From: Sinohyriopsis cumingii
Lineage: Eukaryota; Mollusca; Bivalvia; Unionida; Unionidae
Direction: 5' to 3'
Length of the DNA stretch: 64,000 nucleotides
Assembly: GCA_028554795.2 (NCBI GenBank)
Contig: CM068829.1
Location: 131,022,016-131,086,015, forward strand
The notes below the pieces were generated by a model, which saw only the letters and a list, made by a program, of their open reading frames with translations, was not told where the DNA came from and did not search any database. Position 1 is the stretch's first letter. Each line of letters opens with the position of its first letter. This document shows positions 46,043 through 58,352 of this stretch, in pieces. A program made the position numbers and the translations under genes.

Positions 46043-46503
46043 CACATCTACCATCCCCAGCAATAGCAATTGGCTAACGAAGACTCTGTAACTCTCCAAA
46101 GACCCTACCCTTATGCGCCTTCCATACTTTATCGATAATAGGTGTGAGTAGCACTTGCTGGTGGGTCATGAATGTGGATAGGTGTATCACTGGAATACAC
46201 ATGTGTTAAATAACCCGAAGAACCTTTGTTGGAGTTGCATCTGCAAAAAGGATGGCTCCTGACAAGATAGTGTTACCAGCTGGCTTGTCCCCGAGGTAGG
46301 GCTGGCTGTTCCAAGTGTATGACTTGCTACACAGGTGGCACTCCTGTGTAACTATAATTAAAGTGCCAAATGTGTGGGTCACTGTCCCTTTTGATGGTCC
46401 ATGGCAGTAGCGACAAGTCCAGAATAATGACAACAGCTGTTCCTCAAACACAATAAACTTTCTCTTGGACATAAGGTTGGTAGATGGTAGTTCTGAACTG
46501 GAA
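46043..46503 (-). pseudogene. Transposase-like core downstream of the THAP gene, truncated
   Basis: The minus-strand frame has CRYCHGPSKGTVTHT and CHLCSKSYTWNSQPYLG (two CxxC knuckles, a zinc ribbon). AGNTILSGAILFADATPTKVLR follows. After a TAA at 46211-46213 come TFMTHQQVLLTPIIDKVW, then a TAG, then PIAIAGDGRCDSP. This wording matches a large animal protein family with an N-terminal THAP finger and a transposase-like core whose next motif is GHSAKYGSY. Here the sequence stops at DSP exactly where the third P2X7-tail copy begins, so the 3' half is missing. Two in-frame stops confirm that it is dead. Confidence 0.7.
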
Positions 46504-46733
46504 AGAAAATGAAAATGCAGTAGGGGCAAGTTTTTAGAACTTGAACAACAAAGTTGTTTTTAAGCATCCAGGAAATTTATTATTTAGTAATTGTTAATTT
46601 GTGCTGATAACCGGTTTAATATGTGGAAAAACATACGGAATTGTAGAGGCCATAAATAGTAATATAAGAATTTGATAGCACCATCAAATCAGTAATAATT
46701 TCATACATGCTGAAGTTATGCAATTTATATTAC

Positions 46734-46982
46734 CCTTTTCCAGAGGTATTTGAGTTGAAGCTTGAATCCATAGGGTCACTCTCATCTGGTTTGTAGCTTG
46801 AATCATTGGACTCCCTTATCATGGAACACTCATCACCAATATCATGAGCATCAGTATCAGGGTCTGTGTCCGGTTCATCAAAACTGTCTATTTCGTTCTC
46901 CATTTCACTGTCTGTGTGGCTGTCTAAAGAACACTGAATGCCTTTGCTCCTTCTTTGTACATGCTGACATTTGCCTGACAAC
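46734..46982 (-). pseudogene. THAP-gene internal exon, acidic linker (putative)
   Basis: Minus-strand acceptor ...atatttcacag and donor AAGG|gtaata. It encodes about 82 residues: a short basic start (SGKCQHVQRRSKGIQC), then a strongly acidic Asp/Glu/Ser stretch (DEPDTDPDTDAHDIGDEC). The position between THAP finger and core fits the linker of that family. Joining to the upstream candidate exon 47253-47338 would create a stop, so the model is uncertain. Confidence 0.45.
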
Positions 46983-47252
46983 CTGTGAAATATCATTCAT
47001 GTGTATACTGATTATCATGGTTTTCACACAGATGAGTAATTCATGAATATGCTTATCAATAACAGTGTATTATTGCTCAGTAACAAAAAGTGGACAAGTG
47101 CTTGGTATACTGAGACAATTGCTTACACGATCACACTGAACTTAGTTAATAAATTGTTACATGTGTCATTTGCTTGTTAACTTTTAATGGTGAGATTATA
47201 ACATTGAGTTATACATGTATTATTATTACCAAAATCAATTTGTTTTCCTCAC

Positions 47253-47338
47253 TAATGCTTGAATTCTCTCTTGGATCTCTTAAGTATCCTGTCAGTCTGA
47301 CATTCAGTGGCAATACTGCATGATGGTGTCTCTAGTCC
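47253..47338 (-). pseudogene. THAP-gene internal exon (putative)
   Basis: It follows ...ttgtttcag on the minus strand and ends at a gtgagg donor. It encodes GLETPSCSIATECQTDRILK plus a basic tail. A short ECQTD-type motif like this occurs in the linkers of THAP-transposase proteins. Small and uncertain. Confidence 0.4.
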
Positions 47339-47707
47339 CTGAAACAAAAGCAATACACGAAAAATGTATTTGGCAAATTCTAGTGAATACCTATGCATTA
47401 GATAAGGTGGTCATTAAAGCTGTACCGATGTCACTTTCTGCCGATTATTTCTGCCCAGTTATGAGAATGGCCGATTAATCGATACATCTTAAGTGGTCAT
47501 ACTCTAAGTTTTATGTATGTTTGAACAATAAATGACAAATGCATCAAACCTCTTTCATTACTTAGAGAACTATGACTGATCATAATGTTTGACATGTAAC
47601 CAACACATTGCATAGCTTTCCCATAATAAATAATAACATATCTTTATTGATTTACTAGTATGCTATCATATATGAGGCCATATGAAATCATATGAAGCTA
47701 TACCAAC

Positions 47708-47866
47708 CATTTGAACACTGGAAATGCATGGAAAGTTCTCTGTGACATCAATATGCACACCAGGATATGTCACACCATCTACTGTTGACTGTGTGATTGG
47801 TGTCTTTTGGGTTTTCTCTTGTACATTATCTTCTGGATGCTGGTTTTGAAAAATCTCTTTCAACAT
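47708..47866 (-). pseudogene. THAP-gene internal exon (putative)
   Basis: Minus strand, after ...tttttgttag, with donor ATG|gttggt. It encodes 53 residues (MLKEIFQNQHPEDNVQEKTQ, then VDGVTYPGVHIDVTENFP). Phase 0 on entry does not match the phase-2 donor of the THAP exon, so either an exon is missing or the gene is broken. No domain. Confidence 0.4.
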
Positions 47867-47973
47867 CTAACAAAAAGATACAAATAAATCAAGCAGCATT
47901 AGAAGTTTACATAGTAAACAATATTAAAGGCTAAATTCTTCTTATATTACCTTACATGATTCTGTACACAATT

Positions 47974-47976
<3 letters not shown>

Positions 47977-48014
<38 letters not shown>
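47977..48014. repeat. (AAT)n microsatellite
   Basis: About 12 aat units. A second simple repeat, a G run and (TA)n, lies at 48330-48404. Confidence 0.95.
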
Positions 48015-48015
<1 letters not shown>

Positions 48016-48344
48016 TTAATATGCTTTCCACATTGAACAAACATTACTATTACATCTGCAGTCAATGTGTTGTGGATGTGAATCTGACCTAGAGCAGGAT
48101 CCACTGATATAATAATGTATATCTAAGCAAGGAAGGTAATTTACTCCCAGATCCTCAGAACTAATTAGTCCTTACAATTAAAAACGATCAATACACCAAC
48201 TATTCACACCATTTAAGCATGAGAAGAACACTTGTGATATAACATTATTATTATTGTTGAAAACAGCAACAGACAGGAACAAGCTACAGCATCCACAATA
48301 ATTTTGTCTAGGCTGAGGTCCGAACAATGTGGGGGGGGGGAGGG

Positions 48345-48409
<65 letters not shown>

Positions 48410-48621
48410 TGATTTAGACTTTACACCATTGCACACACACAGATGTTGATAAAGCAGGTTTCATATTTTGGGGGATAACGGTGGACCTATTACAATTTGC
48501 AAACACCCTCCCACTAAAACCACCCTCTCGCATTAATCGCTCGTAAGCTAGGTATATTTGTGGCAAGAGTGTAGGGTTGACAACAAATAATATAGCATGC
48601 TAAAATCAATAAACTTTTTAC

Positions 48622-49010
48622 CCTTGCTCGCTCTCAAAGCTCCTCTCAGGGCTATGTGTTGTTAGGCCTGCCGTAACCCTTAATTTTTGTTGATCTGGTG
48701 TGCATGTACTCTGGGTTATCTGGTGAGAAAACACACTTGGAACTGCATTTGGCAGGAGTCGTCTAATGGTCTTTATCCCAAATGACTGTTTCAGTTTAGA
48801 GGCAGGATCGAAATCGTCTTCTCTTAAGTGGTCACTACAGACAACTTGACTATCTCGCCTGTCACTAGTCGGCTCAGTCCAGTCTTTTCTTGTCGTTTGT
48901 ATCTGCTTAATCCATTGTTTCCTTGAAAGAGGATGAGTAGGAAATAAGTGCAAACTCACTCCTTCTCGTGTTGTATTGCTACAACCTCCAACAATACACC
49001 TTTTTGCCAT
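48622..49010 (-). CDS. THAP-type zinc finger protein, exon 1
   Basis: It starts at MAKRCIVGGC and runs 129 residues to the donor CAAGG|gtaaaa (phase 2). The C2CH zinc module is complete: Cys5, Cys10, Cys58 and His61 (VVCSDH), with Trp33, Pro24 and the AVPSVF box (residues 89-94) at the expected positions. THAP fingers bind DNA in a sequence-specific way and occur in P-element transposases and host factors. The finger itself is intact, while the downstream core at 46043-46503 is broken. It is transcribed toward the P2X7-like gene. The GC content rises just upstream (49030-49100), which may mark the promoter. Confidence 0.8.
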
Positions 49011-49698
49011 TTTTCACACACAGCTCCACTTGTTGAACGCAACTACAATGAAAATTGGAAAGCTGTTCCCTACACTGCGTCACTTCCGCTTTGCCTTATG
49101 GAAATTACCGAGCACGAAATCAGCTAGGAGCATTTTGTCTCCAACGATAAAAAATCCATGTTCTGTAGTCATTATTTTCATTAATGATGAGGTATATGAC
49201 ATAATACCTACACAAATTGCTTCGTGAAGGTTAAATTTATAATATAAACGAAAGTCTTGTGAGTGCACTAGTAGACCTTTAAAATAAGGACTTACGGCAT
49301 ACTAGCAAAAACTATGGAAACATTATCGTTGCCGAAAAGTCTGGATAATCGGTTCATCTGTGTTTTATTTGGATCCGGGTTTCATCTTAGAATTAGTAAA
49401 ATTAGTCAGGGAAGCAGACTAACTTTAGAAAAGCACCCCAGATGCTTCAAAGTGCACCTATTTGTTCATGTGAAGCATCTGCATGATCAAACTGTTGATT
49501 ATAGAATTTTTAAAAATGGCATCCAGAAAGTAATGCATGTTTAAGGGGAAAATAAGCTTCTAGAAAAGTGTTACTAATCAACACAGAAGAATAAAAAGGA
49601 GTGCTAAGATTTTTTTAAATAAAAGCTGGAAAGGAAACAGTTAAAAAATTTGGACATCACGTGTCAGTTTGAGTATGTCTCATGGCTGGAGATATGAT
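49011..49698. other. Upstream region of the THAP gene
   Basis: It includes an inverted match to the element's left subterminal region: agtagacctttaaaataagg at 49268-49287 against aaaggtctacta near 43000. No other gene. Confidence 0.45.
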
Positions 49699-49706
49699 TG
49701 CCATTG

Positions 49707-51253
49707 CGAATAGCGGAGAACTCGCCCTGGGAGAACTCATCCCAGGTGTCAGGAGAAGTCACCCCATGGTGGTCGGAGAAGTCGCCCCACTTCGCCTGGA
49801 GAAGTCGCCCCAAGGATCATATATAGTAATTTTGAAATGTCTCCACATGGTTGTTAAGGCTTTATTTATTGTTGTTTTTCTTGAACTTAATAACTTATTA
49901 AATTATAAAATTTGCAATTTTTCAACTTTTCCATTTGATCAACTCCGCTTCTGTACTTAACGTAAAAAAGTGTTAACTGTCCCTTTTGCTCTGCTCTTCA
50001 AATCATTAGATGCATTTTAATAATATTTGTAGAGATAGTGCTATCAATATTTTTTATTACATTTACATCTAAAAATGAAACATGCGTACTAGATGCAGTA
50101 TAAATAAATTTAATCGTCGGGTGAAAATGATTTAGGCGATCAATAATTTTTTTTCAGTTCTTCAGTTGAATGCTTCCAGATCATAAATATGTCATCTAAA
50201 AATCTGAACCAAAGAGATGGATTAAACTTTTCGTTTTGAAGAAAATCCTTTTCTGATGTACTGATGAAAGGGAAGAGTATGAATGAACCACATTAATACC
50301 CATTGACCTACCCATTATTTGTATGTAATTCGTATTATTAAATTGAAAATAATTATATTCCAAGACAAGTTTTATTATTTTACAAACATCCTCACTAGAT
50401 AGTGTGCCATTGTTTGGATTGTTATCAAGAAAATACTTACATGCTTCAATACCATCTGCATGTGGAATGTTGGTATACAGTGATGTTACATCTAATGATA
50501 CCTGGATTAAAATTATCAGATAGCTGTGGAATAGACTTCAACTTTTTAATGAAAGTGGTTGTATCTTTAATGTACGAAGGAAGTGATTTCATTAAAGGTT
50601 GTAAAATGCTATCAATAAATTTTGATAGGTTTTCAGTATATGAATTACAACCTAATATAATGGGTCATCCTGGATAATTTAAAGGTAAATTATGGTCAAG
50701 ATTTTTATGAGTTTTGGGTAATATGTAGAATTGAGGTGTACATACGTTAAGAGGGAAAGTATCAAATTCCTCATATATGGAATTATTATTTTTAGCGATC
50801 TCATTAATGCATGCTGAAATTTTTAATTTAATTTCTAATTGACGTTCAACTTTTTTAATATAATCATCTTGATTTATAATAATAACAGTGTTTGACATCA
50901 ACCTTTTTAATCACTATCCTGACGTCATTCATTAGATTATATACAGACTTAATTTTGTCCTTAGAAATATTACTATGATATTGCTTTTTATGATTACAAG
51001 TTAATATCTCTTTTGTGATCGCGTATATATAAAAATCTAAATATGAATCACGTAAAAGATGATTTAATTCTGTTATAAAAAGGTTTTTTGGGTGACAAGT
51101 TTTGGGGTGACTTCTCCAACCAATTGGGGCGACTTCTCCAACCACTCTGGGGCGACTTCTCCATATATGTTGGGGCGAGTTCTCCCAGGAGGAGTTTTCC
51201 ATGGGGTATGTTCTCCCAGGGCGAATTCTCCATGGGGCGAGTTCTCTGCATAC
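49707..51253. mobile_element. Non-autonomous TIR element carrying a Penelope-like RT fragment
   Basis: Its ends are inverted arrays of a 14-bp motif, ggagaagtcgcccc and variants: left 49720-49816, right 51095-51245 on the other strand. The outer parts match as agaactcgccc. An 8-bp direct repeat tgccattg abuts both ends (49699-49706 and 51254-51261). The interior is almost entirely Penelope-like RT sequence on the minus strand. It is nested inside the 42949-51571 element. Alternatively the arrays may be part of the Penelope-like element's own termini. Confidence 0.65.
49950..51080 (-). pseudogene. Penelope-like element reverse transcriptase fragment
   Basis: Reading right to left: IVIKK-type segment, NTVIIINQDDYIKKVERQL, FYILPKTHKN (the PKIHK motif), LPSYIKDTTTFI, then DVTSLYTNIPH (motif A). 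Next come TNYIQIMG-SMG (motif B) and FRFLDDIFMIW (motif C with DD). These are the landmarks of Penelope-like RT rather than LINE or LTR RT. Frameshifts near 50480, 50300, 50170 and 50900 and several stops break it. No GIY-YIG endonuclease domain is visible downstream. Confidence 0.85.
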
Positions 51254-51571
51254 TGCCATTGTCATGTGAAATGGAGAACAATTTCCAAGAATTATGTCAA
51301 GTTGAGAGATAGCAACAAGCCACTGAGCTGCATAGGGTTTGGAACTAGAGTTTGTGCAACTGTAGTAGTGGTAAATAAAGTCCACGCGTACTTTACAAAC
51401 TTTTCAGTTGAACATAATGCTTATCGTCAATGCGTCGAACTTTTAATTATGTTTCCAGCTTTACAATAGCAGTTATTGATATTTTGTTACACCTTACTGA
51501 AAACTGGTCATTCTTATGGGAAAAAAATCAACTGCCTTACTGAGATGGACTCGTGAGGGTTGGCAGGTCTG
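51254..51571. other. Right end of the large TIR element
   Basis: It contains a plus-strand open stretch (51290-51469) ending ATVVVVNKVHAYFTNFSVEH, NAYRQCVELLIM. I cannot assign it to a family, and it has no start. The last 13 bp are the right TIR. Confidence 0.4.
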
Positions 51572-51578
51572 CTTTATT
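51572..51578 (+). repeat. 7-bp target-site duplication, right copy
   Basis: CTTTATT directly follows the right TIR; it is identical to 42942-42948. Confidence 0.75.
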
Positions 51579-53744
51579 AAACAGAAATTGAAAAAGATAA
51601 TGAAATCTTGGAAGATTGGTACATTTGTTATTAACTAGAGTCCATTAACATTCTTGCAATACTGAAATTATGAACATTTCATATCAAATTATAATGACAA
51701 GCTGTCAGTGTAATGCTAAACTTATGAAATTAGGTGTGTGAGGACTATATACAAACAATGAAACAATTCTCAAAACATTTCTTGTTACAATGATATCTTC
51801 ATTCAGGTTTACAGTATGACCACTTGATAATGTTGCATGAAGGTTACAGACACTACTGCGTATTGGGTAACATTCAAATATAGAAAAGTAAAAAGTAACA
51901 CAATGAAAGTACTTGTCTTCCATGTCAGAAATCACTTGTTATTGATAAGTAGCACATTTAGTACTAACTTATTAACTTATTATACAGGTGTAGACATGTA
52001 CATAGTTCATGTATTATAGAGCACCATCATTTATGGGAGCACAATGTATGTTCTTACATCTACTTCAGATAGACGTGTTTGTGAATTTTCATTTGCACAC
52101 TCTTAACTGCATTGAGTTCATTGTTGTTGAACTTGAAATGTCCCTGTTCATTGACAAGAACTGGCTCTGTCAGCATCCCAAAAAGATGCTTCTTTGGTTC
52201 AGTTGATACATCCTGTTGATCCAACTCAGGCCAGACATAAGAGTTTCCAACCTTCTTCATATACTTTACTTGAAATTCAGACTCTTAACACATCAATAAT
52301 TTCTCCTATTAATATGTTTTCAACTTTGCTAGATAATTTCTTGTCAGTAATGATGTTGAGGAATCCCTCCTTGCTTTACATGACTCAGTTGAAGCCAAGT
52401 CAGCTGGATTGTACTACATATACTTAGATGTAAATACAAAGGACTTATTTTTCTTATTTTGCAGACAAGCAATTGGTGATGTAATATTGCATAAGTAAAT
52501 TGTGCATCATCCTGTAGCATAGAATATTTTCAGCCAAAGATGATGCAATACTAATGATATGGAAAGTTTTAGTTTGATAATGGTTAAAGTTTTGAAAAAT
52601 GGCTCCAGCTTTATTACATATATTTTCAGGTTATGGACACTACAGTTTTTTGTAATGTCCATAACCATGTTTTATCCACCAGGAAATATTAATGAAATAT
52701 ATATCCATGACTTGTATATTTTTGAAACCATACCCACAGTATGTATAACCAAAATTAATAAAAGTGCTGTGAGTGTCTTCAAAATAGGAAAACTATGAGT
52801 GAATATATACTCTACAAATTTTTCTGCACCAGGTTTTATTTTAGTGGATACTCCGTAAAAAAAAAACATTAAGATTCCAGTCTGACATTTCTTTGGCTTC
52901 TGCAGCATTTATAACTACAGTTTAACTTTTATATATGAAATTCAGTAAAATGATATGAAATTTTTCTTAATAATTACAGACATAAGTAGAAGAGGGTAAC
53001 AGCATGCCATACTCCCATATGTTTCTTGACATTAAGATTGTATTTTAAAGGCTACAGCTGTGGCTTCTATGCTGATGTTACATGTAAAAGCTGCAAAAAG
53101 GCCAAATAGCATGATTTTCACGATTGGTTTCAATAACTGCAGTTTCAGAACTCCAAGGAGATCCAATACTTCTTGCTAGATCTCTCAGCTCAATGTAGTC
53201 TTTATTTTTTTTAAATTTATGTGGTGGCAGCAGTCATCTCTCCAGCTGTTGGCAATACTCAGATTGAAATGACATGATGTCCAATGAATGTATTTGTCAC
53301 CTTTCCAATTTTTTTCATGAACATGGCTAAGCTTCAGAATATCGTTTTTAATTATTTTGTATCGATAGTGTTTGGACTTTATAAGATCATGATTTCCCAT
53401 GGCCTTCAGGGTATTTCATTTGCTGGATGACTTTTCCAGATTATGATATACTTTTAAAAGCAAAACCTTGATCACACAGGTGCTTTGCATAATAAACATA
53501 CATACATAAAAGTGCCTGAGGTACTTGCTATCAAGTTAGCCTGGTTCTCTACCCAATTCTACTCAGTTTCTGTAAACATCCAGATGTGGATGTAAAACAT
53601 GGCTGCAGATCAGTTAATAACAAGATTTGATCACAATGATTGCATTTTCAGGCTTTTGCCCATTGCTTTTTGGATCTGTAATTTGAAGATCATTTCTAGA
53701 AGCCTTATGTTAAAATCAGAATTTTTTGCTGGTCTGTCTTGAGC
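51579..53744. other. Intergenic or intronic sequence, nothing recognised
   Basis: Only short frames without domains or splice context. Confidence 0.5.
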
Positions 53745-54600
53745 AACATCCATGCATATTAATGAGGTGATCTGTCATCTGATTGGCTATTTTGGGAAAT
53801 AGAATTTGATAAACATTGTTATGTTTCTCATATTACGAAGATTTGAAATGAATCCAATAATGAATGCCATCCATACTTGTTAACCAGATGATTTTACATC
53901 TGACTGGCTGCACAATAGTGTCTGGATACCATTCCAGAGCCAATGATCGTTACAAAATTTTGATCATATTTGGTATATAATCTTATAGACTAACAAGATC
54001 CAGGTCAATTTTGATAACTAGAGATCAGTTCTTAATGAGGTGATCTGGTATGTGATAAATTTTTCTTGTTGCCACTCTTGATTCCATATTTCAGATCAGA
54101 TTTCGATCAAACGCTGTACACAAAATTTAGACCATCAAGGTCTCTGAAGAATTTGATGATCAGCAACACCTTTGCATATTTAGAATTTCTTGCCTGATTT
54201 TTCAAGATTTTTACCACTCTGGAGGGTGTAGTTTTAATAAAAAAAATTGATCAACCTGATTCTATAGGCTTTTATCAAATGCTTGGATGAGTTTGAGCAG
54301 CTTCCATTAAATGGGGTACACATTTGCATCTGATTGGTAGAGCTTGTTAGAACTCCAGAGGCCATATTTCTGATTTCTGACCATATTTTGAATAAAGTGT
54401 GACTCTGTGTCTTATCACATGATCAACACATACAAATCATGATGACATCCAATTTTCAGAGTTTTTTACCTTCCTAGATGCTATATTTCTAAACAGATTT
54501 TGATAAAATTCAGTTAAAAAGTGATGAAGATCTCGATAAATTTGATTATGAGTGACATCTGTGCATGTTAATGAGACATTTAATAATCCAACTAGCTGAG
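53745..54600 (+). repeat. Dispersed degenerate repeat, locus 3 (about five tandem copies)
   Basis: Units of 130-200 bp with catgcatattaatgaggtga, tctgattggctg, accactc-aga-gccatat and tgatcagattttgat phrases, recurring near 53750, 53880, 54030, 54170, 54310 and 54430. Same family as 19690-20060 and 42000-42260. Confidence 0.65.
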
Positions 54601-57600
54601 AGCCAGGTGAGTGTACATCTTTTCATTTATGATAGGATGATTCCTTTTCTAGGTGAGGATGTCTTAGTACTTAATGTCAATTTCTTACTTCAGGATTTGG
54701 ATGTTCAGTATAAGTGCCAAGGCCATTATGTTATGGAATCTAACTGCATTCCCACATTGCTTTGATCTTTAAACTGCCAATATAATAGCATTGTAAACAT
54801 AATCCATATCACCAAGAAACTTGGGCAGGATGGAGTGTTTCAGCCATTTTTAAGTAGTTCCATAAGAGGTAAATGTATTGATTCCTTATTTATTTGCCTT
54901 TGAGCATCAGAATTAACCGAGGAGTTGTGCTTTATGTACTTGACCTTCTGAATTTCTTATTTTCAAGTTCCAGTCAGATTAGCTTCTCACAGGGAGATAA
55001 AATTAGCTCCCATACATCCTCATTCAGTGAATTTACTACAAAATTATTGGAAAACATGATTATTTAATTTCTTAGTTGCAAGTGGTATATTAACAAGCCA
55101 ATGATTTCTGAAACATCTTTGCATTTTGTGGGAATGCTATTTGAAATAATAATGTCATGGACCTTAGTTCTAATGTCAAGCATCCAAGTCAAGAAGTCAA
55201 AGACTGGTGTTAAAATCTGCTGATAATCCTTTTCTGTCTGGTTGACAATTGTGTAGATAAAAGTTGCAACATGATAAGCAGAAATGAAATATAAGTCACA
55301 GATAACATTCCAAACTAAATGACTGTATACATATTATCCAACTTAACATTCCTTATTGTGATGACATTCTATAGACACTACTCCTTCAGTGACTCGAGAG
55401 CAACAGGGGATTGGTAAATAATCAATGTGGCAGAAGTAAGGGCATCAGATTATAAGGGAGACTTAAATTTTGCCAAACCATTGGTGTGGCGGGGGCAAGT
55501 TAACCAGCACAGTGTTGGCAAGAAATAAAAACTGTAATTTCAGTGTCCTATACAAATATTAGTCAAATGGATTTTGATATTTTGGGATACAAATGTTTCA
55601 GGAGTCAAGTAAAACAAATAAACTAATGAACCGACTTTTAATATGAATGGTGTTCTCATCTAGTACATACAAAGTAATGCATCAGTAAAGTTGGAGTTGC
55701 CTCCCTGTAACTGTCAAATAAAAGTCTTACAAACGTTTCTTAGATAATGCTGACAACATCCCAAATACAATGAATAATATTAAAATTCTAACAGTAAATG
55801 AAGAAATATTTTTGAGAAAAGCTAGACTTGAGCACAAAGTTTCAAATAATATGGCCCCATTACAACTCTCTAGTTAAGATCATTTTCAACTAAGGGACCT
55901 TTCCATTCCAAATACAAGTACAGAAATCTTCAAGAAAATTTTTCAATATTTAGGGCCACTGATTTGGAACAGGATCAAAAAGAAATTAGAGAAAGAACAA
56001 ATATAAACACATTTAATTATAATCTATTTCAGTGAAAGAAATGTGAAACCTGTTTGATTTGACAAATACATGTACATAACAACTTAAAGTATAAATTCTC
56101 AAACCATCTACTTGGTTGTGTCAGTATTTTTGTTCTGTATATACACAATGCACCTGGTTGGAGCATGTTCTTACAAAAGTTTCTGTTTATTATGTCCATT
56201 AATAAATGTAGTTTATTTTCAGTGCTTTTTTTCACTATTGTGTGCAAACTTATGTATTTTGCTTGTAAATTTGCATACATGTATAATGAAAGGCCATAAG
56301 GAAGATTAGTTCCATGCAACTAATTGTTTTACCCTTTTTAAACCAAGTCATGATCGTTATTGTTGTAATTATTATTATTATTAGAGCATGTGTATCCATC
56401 ATCATTTAACTCAAATAAACTGAAGTTTTATAGCTTGAATGATAGTGATAAACTGATGAAACACTAAATTCAAACAAATAGACTTTTATGTACTTTATTA
56501 GAACTTTAAAACTATTTACACTCATTTAAGGAAATTTATGGGAGATGTGATTGGGTTGCCCATTTTCCTCCAGCTTTGTAGCTTACGTAGCTATCAAGGC
56601 CAATCTATTTAAAGATTTTGGGTCATGTGATCTTTCAAGCCAATCAGAATGTTTAATGACTTTATAATTGCAGAAGGATTCTACTGTAATTGAACTTTGG
56701 CATCTGAAGTCAAGCCATTTTCTTCAAGGGTGGAGACAATTTGTTTTCCCTCTGGAATAATTTTTCTTTTATTCTTAACATGTCATGAAGCTAGTATGTG
56801 CACTTGGAAATTCTTTTTTATTCTTCACCGATTGTGTTTGTTTGGATTTACAAGATGGATCTGTGAGAAAGATAAGTATTATTTTCATTATTGTTCTAAT
56901 AAAAGACAATGACAAACAAACAAACAATTTTAAAATTAATTTTTCTTTTTTTGCATCTTCATTTTTTTAAAAATTGATTTTCCATTCAGTACACCTATCA
57001 TGAGTGTTTGCTTGTCACAGAAAGGAAAGTATAACTTGCACAAGTTGCTCAAATGCTATCATGAATGCTAACACACACAAATCAGTAGATATTAGAATTA
57101 CATCAGACTAAGAGGAGTCCATTTTAGATCTTAAACTACAGTGTGTTCCATCATGTCAGTTTTTACCATTGTTGTACTGGGCTTTTTCCAGGCCATAATT
57201 TTAGTGCAGTCACTAAAGGAAAGATTACACAAATTTTAGTGTGATTACATTGATGTACAAAAGTTTTCACAAATTTTAGTGTGATATTGAAATGCTTACA
57301 CAAATGTAGTATGATTACATGGACATAGAAGAATTTACACAAACTAATATGCCTAATAATTTATCTCATTTAAAGGGTAACTATACGCTAATATTTCTTT
57401 TAAGTTTTCCTCTATTTGTGTTAAGTGTAGTACATACCACTCTACACTGAATCCAACACAAAAATAAAATTATGTGCCAGCTGTTTCACACCACTGGTAC
57501 ACACTTACCTTTATATCCCTTTCAGCAGCCTGATTGTGTCATTATTGCATTAGCAGGTTACATAACACTCAGCAATTTGAGATACTTTTCCTTGCAATAT

Positions 57601-58294
57601 ATTCTTCATTTACTTCTTACAGTTCTTGTGTAGTTTGGTTGAGCATCTCATTCATGTGATGAACCTTGGCAAAATTCTGGTTTTGTTTGGACTCGATTGT
57701 CAAAGTCATTGTGTCGGAGGGGTTCCACACCACTTAAAAGTGACCACATGCAATTATTTTCTAAGGTACTATTTTCTTATCTTGAGTTCTACACCAGAAG
57801 TACCTTTACCTAGTTTGGTTCTGGACCACAGTACAGACCTCTGATGGGGTTCTATTGTTCTGCTGGCTGGTTCCCCACCATTGGTATGCACTTTTCGTTA
57901 TATCTTTATATACTTCTATTGAATTAATTTTATCAAGGGCTCCATACAACAGTGTCTTCTTTCTGAATGCTGTGACACCAGGTGTTATGGAGCTTCTCTT
58001 TTCCCCTATGGTTCCACACCACAGGAACATTTGTTTGCTGTATGTTCATTTTTTTCTTAAAGTTTTTTGCACATCAAAGCCATAAATCTCAGTTTTCCGA
58101 AAATTCAAACAGGGTTCCATCTTTCTTAAGTGGTTTCTGTACCACTGTGCTTAACATTTTTTGTTATGAATAAGTTTGACTTGATCATGCTGTCAATCAC
58201 TACTTCACCAAATATATTTAAATTTATTTACATGAAACAATCTGAACATGATTAAGCAAGATCATCTTTGACTTCTCTCAGTTTATTCAGCACT

Positions 58295-58352
<58 letters not shown>

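Larger units (their letters stand above)
42949..51571. mobile_element. Large TIR element carrying a P2X7-ballast gene and a THAP/transposase-like gene
   Basis: The left end is CAGACCTGCCAACTCTTAAA. The right end, reverse-complemented, is CAGACCTGCCAACCCTCACG: 13 identical bases followed by weaker similarity. Both ends abut CTTTATT. An inner inverted match exists as well: aaaggtctacta near 43000 against its complement near 49270, with an aagtc-ttac/aagtcctta phrase outside it. Content: P2X7-like gene (plus), decayed THAP gene (minus), nested 1.5-kb element at 49707-51253. Superfamily not assigned. The short perfect TIR and 7-bp duplication are the main support. Confidence 0.65.

Noticed and set aside
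51092-51312. Plus-strand frames over the ggagaagtcgcccc array
   Set aside because: By-products of the tandem array in the right TIR.
56677-56739. Possible exon after ...ataattgcag
   Set aside because: Phase does not fit the macrodomain gene and no domain is seen.
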